Origin: a virus
Length of the DNA stretch: 31,963 bases
Strand: one strand, 5' to 3'
IMG/VR virus record: IMGVR_UViG_3300030331_001523
Coordinates: 1-31,963 of that record
Of the stretch, positions 16,576 through 23,935 are shown one piece after another. The notes under the pieces are model-generated. The model saw only the letters and a program-made list of their open reading frames with translations, was not told the DNA's origin and searched no databases. Made by a program: the position numbers and the translations under genes. Positions within the stretch are counted from its first letter, which is position 1. Each line of letters begins with the position of its first letter.

Positions 16576-16671
16576 TCACTTTTTCCTTTTTCTTCTAACT
16601 TTCATTTTTCTTTTTTTAGACTTCTTAGGTCTTCCTCTTTTTTTACCATATGTACCTTTACCATAAGGCAT
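16576..16671 (-). CDS. 31-aa AT-hook-like basic peptide
   Basis: A 31-residue ORF, 58% Lys+Arg, containing KKRGRPKKSKKRK (10-22). RGRP flanked by basic residues is the core of the AT-hook, which binds the minor groove of AT-rich DNA, and this genome is AT-rich. It lies between the 519-residue virion protein (11-base gap, GGGGG before its ATG) and the TTG-started basic gene two bases downstream, and it fills a gap that would otherwise be empty. It would be transcribed together with the other three basic proteins, which supports its being a real gene rather than chance. Confidence 0.65.
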   Translation of the reverse strand: MPYGKGTYGKKRGRPKKSKKRKMKVRRKRKK

Positions 16672-16682
16672 AGTCTACCCCC

Positions 16683-18242
16683 TTAAAATGTTTCTACTTT
16701 TAATGTTGCTCCACCTTTTTGCTGTGGAGTATTCCCTAATACTTCCATTAGTGAATTTACTTTTGCTGCATCTGTGGAATCTTGCTTACCACTAAATGGT
16801 GCGTTGTATAATGCGCTTATTACAAACTCTGCATTTGGACAACTTGGTATCTGCCAGTCTATTGCACCTGTCTCGTAATTTATACTACCTACATTACTAC
16901 CACTATAATTTAAATTCCCATATCCATCATCTGTTATAAATATATTTTTATAAGATGTACTATAGGTTACTCTGTCGTAGTTTAACTCTGGCTCTAATCT
17001 TGCATCTACTGCGCTTGATATATTTGCAAGTGCTGGGATTCTACCATTAGCTTGAGCTAAGAATCTAACTGATGCGCCAGATCCACTTGTTCCTGCTGTT
17101 AATGCTATTGCTGATGTAGATAATTTGCTTTGAGATTCAAATATAACATCTCCACCCCTTATAAACACATTTACTTTTTTCTCAAATAAATTTCCTGCTG
17201 TATAGTAAGCTGTATCTAAAGCATCCTGTATCTTTGATATTAGCCCATTAGCTCCACCAAAATTACCATTAGTTGCATCTGTAGTAAAGTTTATCTCTAA
17301 TGCTGAACCTCCATCTGCTGCTATTGTAAGGTAATATGTAGTAGAAGCTGTTAGCCCTGTAGGTGTATTCGATGTAACATCAGATAATCCCAGACCTTGA
17401 TAACCTTTTGTATAAAACTGTATTGCAACTGATCCTGGTGTAATACCAGATAATGCTGTTGCTGTTCTTGCATATCCAAAGAAGTTAGTAGACCTATACC
17501 TACCAAGGTTATCTGTCTGGACTACACTATATTTATCATAATCATGATATTTATTAAATATTGGAAAGTAAATATTAGCACCACTTACTGCTCCAGCAGT
17601 AGAATGTGTTTGACTGTCTTTATCTGCTGCGCTCGAACCATACAATGCTCTTCTTACAGTCAAGTTATTTGTTCCTATCGCAGTAACCTCCATAACCTCT
17701 ATTCTTCTTACTGTTTCTTCGCTTACACCAAGCTGTATGCAATCTCCAACTCTAAAGTAGTCTGAGTCGCTAACATTAAATTCTGTATCAGAATCTTCAA
17801 CATTTTCTGCTAATGTTGCTCCACTAGCTACTTCTAAAAGAGAATTTGGAGCTACAGAGCTTATAACATCTCCTTCGTATAAATCTGTATCATCGTCAGT
17901 CATAATAGCCCTACTTGCTGGCATGCTTATAACTTCTCCTGGATTTAGCAAGAAATGTAGAAAGTTTTCATTTCCTATATTATCTTCATCTGTCCATTGT
18001 TGAAATCCAAAGATTGCTACAGCAGGGGTAGAGCCAGTATTAGAAACTTTTACCATAGATATGTCTCCAGACTTTTGCGATGAAGCACTTGCATCTTTAC
18101 TAATATCTAATAGTAAGTCGTTAGTTGTATCGCTATATGATATAACTTTTGTTGTGATTGTTTTTGGCACTCTAGCTTTTTTTGTTGAAACTGAAGAGCT
18201 ACCACTACCTCCAGTATATTGTATTCCTGGCATCTTTGACAT
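16683..18242 (-). CDS. Large virion structural protein (fibre/decoration-like)
   Basis: A 519-residue Ser/Thr/Gly/Asn-rich, beta-strand-rich protein with no Trp-rich or enzymatic motif. It begins with a Gly/Ser linker (GGSGSSSVSTKKARVPK at about 11-27), continues through VDSDTEFNVSD-like strands and a Fn3- or BppU-like centre (SNTPTGLTASTTYYLTIAAD), and ends in NTPQQKGGATLKVETF. It lies next to two other fibre-like genes in the late operon. I infer an exposed virion protein on the head or neck; tail fibre is also possible. GGGGAAGAATT before its ATG is a good ribosome binding site. Confidence 0.55.
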   Translation of the reverse strand: MSKMPGIQYTGGSGSSSVSTKKARVPKTITTKVISYSDTTNDLLLDISKDASASSQKSGDISMVKVSNTGSTPAVAIFGFQQWTDEDNIGNENFLHFLLNPGEVISMPASRAIMTDDDTDLYEGDVISSVAPNSLLEVASGATLAENVEDSDTEFNVSDSDYFRVGDCIQLGVSEETVRRIEVMEVTAIGTNNLTVRRALYGSSAADKDSQTHSTAGAVSGANIYFPIFNKYHDYDKYSVVQTDNLGRYRSTNFFGYARTATALSGITPGSVAIQFYTKGYQGLGLSDVTSNTPTGLTASTTYYLTIAADGGSALEINFTTDATNGNFGGANGLISKIQDALDTAYYTAGNLFEKKVNVFIRGGDVIFESQSKLSTSAIALTAGTSGSGASVRFLAQANGRIPALANISSAVDARLEPELNYDRVTYSTSYKNIFITDDGYGNLNYSGSNVGSINYETGAIDWQIPSCPNAEFVISALYNAPFSGKQDSTDAAKVNSLMEVLGNTPQQKGGATLKVETF

Positions 18243-18252
18243 AATTCTTCCC

Positions 18253-19032
18253 CTACGTTAAATGATATTTTACTTTAATTGATAGTGAATAATCAGAGTT
18301 TACACTATCTGATTCAAATGTTGCTAAAATTACTTTTCCTGATGCTACGTCTGAACTGTCTACTGTCCATGTACTTAAATATGGTTGCTCATAACCTGCG
18401 TTTGTTACATCTGAATTGTGTGCTAATAATGTTCCATTTGTCAAACAATTTGTTGCACCTGATGTGAAGTCGTAACTCATTAAGTGCATACGAGTAGTAT
18501 CACCTGTTGCAGCATCTGCACCTTCGAGCGAATAAACTGCATCTATAGTTATATTGTCAGCTATATACCACATTACAGGTACAAGCTTAAAAGCATCTGT
18601 TGATGTTGTAAATGATGTCGCAGGATCAGTCCCTGTCCCTAAGTTTATATATTGTGATGTACTTGCATTGTTGCCATTAACAAATGGGACTGCATAATGA
18701 TTGTCAGCCAATACACTGCTAAAATGTGTAGTTACTACACTAAAATATGCGTATTGCGTATTCACTGTGTTGCCTGATGCAGATACAAGTTCATTTGTTG
18801 TATCTACAGATAAAACAGTATTTCCTGAACCTTTAGCTCTTACTTGCAATGCTGTTGTGGTATCGTCATTTTGTGGCAATATTCTAACATTGTCATCTGA
18901 TATTTGCAACGCTGTGCTTGAACCTGCACCATCCTTAATAGCTGTAACTGATGTAGGAACACCACTATTAGAATTATCTAATTGTAATAAATCTACATAA
19001 GAATTTTTTATTGTCTTTCCTGATAAACTCAT
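18253..19032 (-). CDS. Fibre-like virion protein
   Basis: A 259-residue protein with a repeat-like N-terminal region of the type seen in marine phage fibres: LSGKTIKNSYVDLLQLD (3-19), then ALQISDDNVRILP, ALQVRAKGSGNTVLSVDTT (about 61-79) and ELVSASGNT. These short Asp/Asn-punctuated strands usually form a trimeric beta-helical stalk. The C-terminal ~170 residues are a beta-rich domain (DITIDAVYSLEG-like, GKVILATFESDSV, YSLSIKVKYHLT) probably exposed at the virion surface. It sits between two other putative fibre proteins. Function inferred from composition. Confidence 0.55.
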   Translation of the reverse strand: MSLSGKTIKNSYVDLLQLDNSNSGVPTSVTAIKDGAGSSTALQISDDNVRILPQNDDTTTALQVRAKGSGNTVLSVDTTNELVSASGNTVNTQYAYFSVVTTHFSSVLADNHYAVPFVNGNNASTSQYINLGTGTDPATSFTTSTDAFKLVPVMWYIADNITIDAVYSLEGADAATGDTTRMHLMSYDFTSGATNCLTNGTLLAHNSDVTNAGYEQPYLSTWTVDSSDVASGKVILATFESDSVNSDYSLSIKVKYHLT

Positions 19033-19039
19033 AATTCTC

Positions 19040-19747
19040 CTAAGTTATATCCATTGTTATTGTGCTATGTATATAGAAACTAGAACCATCAGAACCATTT
19101 GTTCTTCTTGCAGTAACAAACATAAAATCTCCTTGAGTAACTGATGTTGCATTAAATGATGTTGTTTCTTTGTGCAAAAATGAAGTTGCTGAATCAAAAG
19201 TAAATGTTATTAATCCTAAGTTATCCATGGTAACATTTGTAGTAGCTGCCAATACTGTATCCAATGTTGGTTTTTCTATTTTCCATACGCCCATTTCTAC
19301 TACTGAATCTGCTGATGCTCCCGATGAATCTATATGAGCCATGAATTTTGTAATAGTTCCCGAATATGGTATTCTTCTACCACCATATCTTATTGTTCTC
19401 CACATATCTTCACCAGTTGTATCGTTATAATCATCAATATTAGAGTCAATAATATTAGTTACACCAAACTCATCGTGATGTGTAGCAACATAAAATTTAT
19501 TTAATGATGCCAAATTTGCAGAATAATAATACCAATCCATAAAAGTTTTAGCGCTAGAGCTGCCCCCACCTGCATTATCATCTACATATTTTTTTGTAGC
19601 TATTTCTTGTTCTTCAGATGGCTGCTGCTCCACAAAAACACGATTATCTTTTAATAATAAGCCACTAGAGTCATCTCCGACTTTTACAACTTGTCTATCT
19701 GACTTTAACTTATGCTGTAATTTTAGATAATTTTCGTTTATAAACAC
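19040..19747 (-). CDS. Fibre-like virion protein with ATKKYVDD motif
   Basis: A 235-residue protein. The N-terminal segment (KLQHKLKSDRQVVKVGDDSS, LLLKDNRVFVEQQPS) leads into EIATKKYVDDNAGGGSSS (about 48-65), a motif widespread at joints of phage tail fibres. The C-terminal domain is beta-rich (TITKFMAHIDSSGA, VVEMGVWKIEK, LGLITFTFDSA) and ends in FYIHSTITMDIT. It shares general design with the neighbouring 259-residue protein, and the two may be parts of one fibre or receptor-binding complex. Position between small lysis-type genes and neck genes makes head fibres as likely as tail fibres. Confidence 0.55.
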   Translation of the reverse strand: MFINENYLKLQHKLKSDRQVVKVGDDSSGLLLKDNRVFVEQQPSEEQEIATKKYVDDNAGGGSSSAKTFMDWYYYSANLASLNKFYVATHHDEFGVTNIIDSNIDDYNDTTGEDMWRTIRYGGRRIPYSGTITKFMAHIDSSGASADSVVEMGVWKIEKPTLDTVLAATTNVTMDNLGLITFTFDSATSFLHKETTSFNATSVTQGDFMFVTARRTNGSDGSSFYIHSTITMDIT

Positions 19748-19749
19748 TG

Positions 19750-19968
19750 CTAATCTGTACCTTCGTAATTTTTCATTTGTGGAAACTTATCAACAAACTT
19801 TGTAGTCTCCAAATCTTCTAATCTTTTATGTATTTTATTTACTTGATCTTTTTCAAATAGAGGAGGGTGGGCATTGTCCTCTAATTTGTCAAGTCTTCTA
19901 AAAATATTAATGACCCACCCCTGTATCTGTATAAATGGTTCTAGTTTATTTGCCAGCCACTTTATCAT
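19750..19968 (-). CDS. 72-aa coiled-coil hypothetical protein
   Basis: A 72-residue protein with an amphipathic N-terminus (MIKWLANKLEPFIQIQGWVI) and charged helices (RRLDKLEDN, KIHKRLEDLETTKFVDK). It overlaps the end of the upstream membrane-protein gene by 23 bases and stops two bases before the 235-residue fibre-like gene. No family is recognised. The first 25 residues could lie along a membrane, and with its neighbours it may belong to a lysis or virion-membrane group, but this is only contextual. Confidence 0.5.
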   Translation of the reverse strand: MIKWLANKLEPFIQIQGWVINIFRRLDKLEDNAHPPLFEKDQVNKIHKRLEDLETTKFVDKFPQMKNYEGTD

Positions 19969-20254
19969 CAGCTCTTAGACCTTTAATAAACCCTCTTACT
20001 ATAGAGCCAAAAATGTTATCTATTAAGTCTATAAACCATGGCTCAATAGTGGTATTCCAAACATTTTTAGTTACGCTCCATTTACTTAACCCTAAAGTCA
20101 TTACTCTTCCAACGCTTTCACACGCTGTTTCAATGACTGAGCAGATATGCTCGTTAGGCACTTTCTTTAGCACCCATAAAACCACAGCAGATGCTCCACC
20201 ACCTACCATTAAACCTGAATTGTTACTTAATACTCCTAGTACTGAATCTAACAT
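19946..20254 (-). CDS. Small membrane protein, candidate holin
   Basis: A 102-residue protein with one clear hydrophobic segment near the N-terminus (GLMVGGGASAVVLWVLKKV, about 14-32), after a short Ser/Asn-rich leader, and a second amphipathic stretch near 72-92 (WFIDLIDNIFGSIVRGFIKG). Two Cys residues (38 and 45) flank the membrane segment. Size, topology and closeness to the endolysin gene fit a holin or accessory lysis protein, but no holin family is recognised, and two other small membrane proteins nearby compete for that role. AAGGAGATTAATAT precedes the ATG, a strong ribosome binding site. Confidence 0.5.
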   Translation of the reverse strand: MLDSVLGVLSNNSGLMVGGGASAVVLWVLKKVPNEHICSVIETACESVGRVMTLGLSKWSVTKNVWNTTIEPWFIDLIDNIFGSIVRGFIKGLRADDKVAGK

Positions 20255-20268
20255 ATATTAATCTCCTT

Positions 20269-20565
20269 TTAATAATGTTTGTCTTGCTTTCGCATAAATT
20301 TTTCTTTTAACCCATTACCACTCATAGAAGCTAATATTTCTACTATCGCCCTGTAACTTGCTTTTAGCTCTGATTGCTTTATCTCAACTTTCTTGCTGTT
20401 GTCTATAAGCTTAATCACTATCCCTTCAAGGCGAGTAAAAGATTCTCTAAGCTCTGTTTGCAGTTCGTTTGTTATCCAATCGTTTTGGGTCTTAACATAA
20501 TAAGCTAGAGACACAAGGCCTACTAAGCTTATTCCATACTCTTTAACTAACTCAAAAATATCCAT
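20269..20565 (-). CDS. Membrane-anchored coiled-coil protein, lysis-type
   Basis: A 98-residue protein with an N-terminal hydrophobic segment (YGISLVGLVSLAYYVKTQ, about 10-27) followed by about 55 residues of coiled coil (NELQTELRESFTRLEG, KLIDNSKKVEIKQSELK) and a basic tail. This one-membrane-segment plus coiled-coil plan occurs in phage class III-like holins, antiholins and inner-membrane spanins; no lipobox partner was seen. It starts inside the stop of the small basic gene upstream (TAATG), so translation is coupled. Its role in lysis is inferred from layout and neighbours. Confidence 0.5.
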   Translation of the reverse strand: MDIFELVKEYGISLVGLVSLAYYVKTQNDWITNELQTELRESFTRLEGIVIKLIDNSKKVEIKQSELKASYRAIVEILASMSGNGLKEKFMRKQDKHY

Positions 20566-20666
20566 TATCTATAAAATTTTGGCATTGGCGTTGTATCACT
20601 CCAATATTTATATGACAATCTCAAAGATTGTCTTTTTCTCTTTTGCTTTACTTGCGCTTTTTGCAT
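20565..20666 (-). CDS. 33-aa basic overlapping gene
   Basis: A 33-residue ORF (begins MQKAQVKQKRKRQ, ends TTPMPKFYR) that overlaps the 3' end of the phosphoesterase gene by 59 bases in another frame. Its ATG is preceded by AGAGG at proper spacing, and its stop forms a TAATG junction with the next gene, exactly as at other junctions of this operon. It is 30% Lys+Arg in the first half, with an aromatic second half (SYKYWSD). No known family. The coupling evidence makes a real gene more likely than chance. Confidence 0.55.
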   Translation of the reverse strand: MQKAQVKQKRKRQSLRLSYKYWSDTTPMPKFYR

Positions 20667-21819
20667 TGTATGCCTCTAATGATTTATCTATGTTATAACC
20701 TACGCCATCTGTATTTTGTAGGTCTATTTTAATCCCATCTCTATTACCATCATCATAAAATATATAGCAATTTTGACTTGCTCTACCACTTAGGTTTAGA
20801 GCTTTTTCTGCATAGTCGTTACTTCCAACTAAGCTACTTGATCTGGCGTAACCATCACCTATTCTTGCAGAATGTACATGACCAAAAATCATATAGTCTA
20901 TCGCTATGCCTTTTAAGGAGTATCTTCCTATTATTTGATTTACTGCTGATTCCAACTTACCCCTTAAAGATCCATGACCATGTAACATTAATAAGTTTTG
21001 ACCTGCTACATTTATCACTAATTCTGATGGATTCCCTTGTATAAATTTAATACAACTATCTCTAAATAAATACCTTAAACATTGGAAAATTGTATAATCA
21101 TAGTTATCTGATGCTATTATTTTTGACCATCCCATCTCAGGATTAGCTCTTCCTTCATTTCCAATAATAGAGGCAACAGTTACATTAAAGTCTTCATTTA
21201 AGTCTAAAATAGCTTGTTGGAGGATATCCACAGCAAGGAATGTAGCATTAGCTCTGTTAGTAGCTTGATTTAAGAGTTCATCGAGCCTACGATCGCTATT
21301 CATCATATCACCAGTCATAGCAACAACTATATTAGTTATGTTTGCTGTTTTAAAGTACTTTTTGGCCTTATTTACGAAAGTTCTTATTCTTTCCGATGCA
21401 ACGCTAAAATCATATCGATTGTTTTCTAATTCTACGATTTCATTGAAATGGATATCACTCAGTTGTAATACTCCACAAGCTTTATCGTTAACACTAAATT
21501 TATTAGTAGACTTGTTTAACTTATTATTTTCAAAAAGCGTTTTTAATTCTTTTGTGTATTCTTCTATAGCATTTTCGATTCTTGCGTGTTCACGAAATGC
21601 TTTATTGTATATTCTGTTGTTGTCCTGAGCTTTCTGCTTTTGTTTAGATAATCTTACATTTTCTCGTACGATATCTACATCGGCATCCCATATAGGATAT
21701 ATGGTTGTTTGTAGACATTTTTGGCACTTGTACCTTTGTTGGCCTTTTCTGTCTTTGCCTTCCTTGCGCATACCTATATGGTAGCAATTAGGACAAACTA
21801 ACTTTTTAGGGTCTATCAT
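20608..21819 (-). CDS. Zinc-ribbon metallophosphoesterase
   Basis: A 403-residue protein with two parts. Residues 9-35 form a transposase-type zinc ribbon (CPNC, then GQQRYKCQKC), the InsA-like pattern. After a helical linker (about 50-103) comes a calcineurin-like phosphoesterase: LSDIH (D122, H124), TGD (D171), GNEGR (N221), LHGHGS and FGHVHSA supply the two-metal site. The usual GNH(D/E) His is Glu222. Relatives cleave phosphodiesters in nucleotides or nucleic acids, and the ribbon suggests a DNA or RNA substrate. AGGAGG sits five bases before the ATG. It lies directly after the endolysin gene in the late operon. Confidence 0.75.
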   Translation of the reverse strand: MIDPKKLVCPNCYHIGMRKEGKDRKGQQRYKCQKCLQTTIYPIWDADVDIVRENVRLSKQKQKAQDNNRIYNKAFREHARIENAIEEYTKELKTLFENNKLNKSTNKFSVNDKACGVLQLSDIHFNEIVELENNRYDFSVASERIRTFVNKAKKYFKTANITNIVVAMTGDMMNSDRRLDELLNQATNRANATFLAVDILQQAILDLNEDFNVTVASIIGNEGRANPEMGWSKIIASDNYDYTIFQCLRYLFRDSCIKFIQGNPSELVINVAGQNLLMLHGHGSLRGKLESAVNQIIGRYSLKGIAIDYMIFGHVHSARIGDGYARSSSLVGSNDYAEKALNLSGRASQNCYIFYDDGNRDGIKIDLQNTDGVGYNIDKSLEAYNAKSASKAKEKKTIFEIVI

Positions 21820-21831
21820 AGACCTCCTAGC

Positions 21832-22257
21832 TTATTGTGATTTGACTATCTCACTTAATTCTTTAGCCCTATTAGGACTATCTGACCTTGCCCATTTACT
21901 ATCGAGCATCTCCTCGCTAGCCTTCAAAAAGTTATCATCTTTTATATATTGTATTGTTTTACGAAATTTTCGTACTCCAGAAAATCCAATCTGGAATATC
22001 ATGTTTATAAGCACTTCTTGTATAGCTTTTGGTTTTTCAAAAAACCATTCACTCCAATCATCATGATTGCCTATGCTTTTAATTATATTATTTATTTTTC
22101 CATCTAGAATGAGGTCTGCAACTTCACGATCCATCACTAAATCTTTTATAGCAAATCCATAACCTATAGTGTCATAACCATTAGTGCATTTATATACACG
22201 AGGTTCATATCCCTCATGTTTAGCTATTTGCTTTTTTAAGCTATCTAGATTTCTCAT
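21832..22257 (-). CDS. Endolysin, GH24 (T4-type) muramidase
   Basis: A 141-residue lysozyme from the ATG at 22257; ATG 22266 or a longer start at 22326 is possible but less likely. The GH24 triad E-x8-C/D-x5-T is clear: HEGY (E15), then VYKC (C24), then YDTIGYG (T30), followed by a C-terminal helical domain (EVLINMIFQIGFSGV, WARSDSPNRAKELSEI). The Asp of T4 lysozyme is replaced by Cys, a common active variant of the family. It hydrolyses peptidoglycan to release progeny and needs a holin because no signal peptide is present from this start. It overlaps the end of a 54-residue membrane-type ORF upstream by 17 bases. Confidence 0.88.
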   Translation of the reverse strand: MRNLDSLKKQIAKHEGYEPRVYKCTNGYDTIGYGFAIKDLVMDREVADLILDGKINNIIKSIGNHDDWSEWFFEKPKAIQEVLINMIFQIGFSGVRKFRKTIQYIKDDNFLKASEEMLDSKWARSDSPNRAKELSEIVKSQ

Positions 22258-22405
22258 TATTTCCATTAAATTTATTTTTAATATTTTTTGCACAATATAA
22301 GCAGTATGTAAAAATACCAAAACCACCCATTAATAAACTTGGGTGTGGCTCTCCACATAGACCCAAAGCGTGTTTAAAAAAATGCAAGATTGAATCAAGA
22401 CTCAT
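22241..22405 (-). CDS. 54-aa Cys-containing membrane-type protein, candidate holin
   Basis: A 54-residue ORF that fills the gap before the endolysin. It begins MSLDSILHFFKHALGLCG, continues EPHPSLLMGGFGIFTYCLYC (19-38) and ends in a positively charged tail (KNIKNKFNGNNEKSR). Residues 22-39 could span the membrane, with a basic cytoplasmic end. Cys17, His21, and the CLYC pair (35, 38) could instead bind a metal. The start overlaps the end of the 78-residue gene by 11 bases, and its end overlaps the endolysin start, which argues for real expression and a lysis role such as holin. No family is certain. Confidence 0.6.
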   Translation of the reverse strand: MSLDSILHFFKHALGLCGEPHPSLLMGGFGIFTYCLYCAKNIKNKFNGNNEKSR

Positions 22406-22631
22406 CTTCTGTCCAATCTGATCCTGAAAGTATCGTTAATATTTCGCTATGATTATAGGTGGTCATATTGTAAAAACAGTAGGGTTTTCTGCCATCATAT
22501 TTAAGTATTGCTTGAGTGCCATCTAATGTTTTTCTAAGTGTATCCATAGATGTTTGTATTGAACTTTCTATCATTTCTTCTGTTATATCAGATACGTTTA
22601 CAATTACCCATTTTCTATTACTATAATCCAT
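22395..22631 (-). CDS. 78-aa hypothetical protein
   Basis: A 78-residue acidic protein (begins MDYSNRKWVIVNVSDITEEM, ends SGSDWTEDES). It looks like a small alpha/beta domain: strand KWVIVNV, helix SIQTSMDTLRKTLDG, strand AILKYDG, then SEILTILSGSDW. I have seen similar small proteins beside LamG genes in marine phage genomes but know no function. It joins the LamG-like gene upstream by TAATG and overlaps the next 54-residue gene by 11 bases, so it is part of the late operon. Confidence 0.6.
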   Translation of the reverse strand: MDYSNRKWVIVNVSDITEEMIESSIQTSMDTLRKTLDGTQAILKYDGRKPYCFYNMTTYNHSEILTILSGSDWTEDES

Positions 22632-23935
22632 TAAGGCGTATCTCCTTCAATAGCTTCAAATGAAAAATTATTCATAATACCTGCATTTCCATTCACTTTT
22701 TTAATACTTAAATTATCTATATATAGTCCACCACTATCATTGTTACTATTGGTTTCTCTTGCTCCAAAGTATCGAGTTGTTGTATCGTCATATATAAAAT
22801 ATAATTTATACGTTTGATAATTAAGTGAACTTTTCCCAATATTAGCTATTACTGAGGTTACTCCTGTAGTTGAAAGACTTGATGTTTCCGATAGTCGAAT
22901 ACTTTGAGTAGCTTGACTTTCACCTGTGCCTATATGTCTTGCATCTACAGATATTTGATATACACTACCTACATCTAATCCATTACCACTATCATCAACG
23001 TGTTCACTCAAATCTATTCTAAATCCTTCAGAACTTCCATCGGTCGTATATTTTAAAGCGTGACTTGAGCCATTTGTTATTGAAGATTCAAGCTCTACAG
23101 TTGTGCCAGTAAATACACGAAACCCATTTGTGTAATCTGTAGCACCATCAGATGTTATATTTGTTGATTCGTGTGCTGATGTGCTTAGTGCGTTTGCAAA
23201 TGTATATAACTCTGCACCTAAACCTGAATTAGATTCATCGCTAATAATATTATCTTGCGTACTATCATCGTTTGTTTGTGTGTGGCTAAATGTTCTGTTC
23301 CCATCCAACAATCCATCGCCCATACGCCACCAACCTTGTAAGTTAGATGAGCATACGCCTTCTTTGTGATTATAAGGCTCTCTGCCATTGTATAGTGTCT
23401 TTACTTCAGATGCTGATAATGCTTTGTCGTATATGGCTACTTCTGATATATTGCCATTAAAAAGAATAGAGTTTGTATCTGCTCTATTACCTATTCTTGG
23501 TGTCGTAGTTACACCTATATCCCTTGTTTGACTTGCTGTTGCTGATGCTGTTACATCAACACCATTAGCATATACTGCTCCTACATTATTATCATCATCA
23601 TATACACCTGCAACGTGATACCATACTCCTGCTTTAAATTCTGATATTATGCTTGTGTCAGAAGATACACTGCCACCATTTAAACGAAGTATAAGGTCAT
23701 CATTGTTTTCAAAAAAAAGTCTTGCACCATCGCTTGTATCATCATTAGCAGAGTATATACAATGACCTGAGCCAGTTTCACCTCTTTTAACCCACGCTAC
23801 TATTGTAAAATTATTAGCTACTGCAAGGTGTGAGCCACTTAGTTGTATAAAATCATCAGTACCATCAAACGCTAAAGAGAACTCATCTCTAAATACATCG
23901 CCACCACCTGTTGTTATTCTACGTGTCGGAAGCAT
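22631..23935 (-). CDS. LamG / concanavalin-like lectin-domain virion protein
   Basis: A 434-residue protein. Residues about 17-195 form a LamG/concanavalin-A-like sandwich: FSLAFDGTDDFIQLSG, FTIVAWVKRG, WYHVAGVYDDDNNVGAVYAN, NGNISEVAIYDKALSASEVK and LYNGREPYN are the standard phrases. Residues about 260-420 look like a second jelly roll of the carbohydrate-binding type (SHALKYTTDGSSEGFRI, YQISVDARHIGTG, LYIDNLSIKKV). No catalytic residues were recognised. It lies two genes after the capsid gene, so I infer a surface protein on the head or tail that binds glycans. It starts within the stop of the upstream gene (TAATG). Confidence 0.75.
   Translation of the reverse strand: MLPTRRITTGGGDVFRDEFSLAFDGTDDFIQLSGSHLAVANNFTIVAWVKRGETGSGHCIYSANDDTSDGARLFFENNDDLILRLNGGSVSSDTSIISEFKAGVWYHVAGVYDDDNNVGAVYANGVDVTASATASQTRDIGVTTTPRIGNRADTNSILFNGNISEVAIYDKALSASEVKTLYNGREPYNHKEGVCSSNLQGWWRMGDGLLDGNRTFSHTQTNDDSTQDNIISDESNSGLGAELYTFANALSTSAHESTNITSDGATDYTNGFRVFTGTTVELESSITNGSSHALKYTTDGSSEGFRIDLSEHVDDSGNGLDVGSVYQISVDARHIGTGESQATQSIRLSETSSLSTTGVTSVIANIGKSSLNYQTYKLYFIYDDTTTRYFGARETNSNNDSGGLYIDNLSIKKVNGNAGIMNNFSFEAIEGDTP

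Noticed and set aside
22322-22367. Inverted repeats (TTGGGT/ACCCAA and CCACCCA/TGGGTGTGG) as a terminator before the endolysin
   Set aside because: No T-tract follows on either strand and the bases lie inside a plausible 54-codon gene; kept only as a possible regulatory note.
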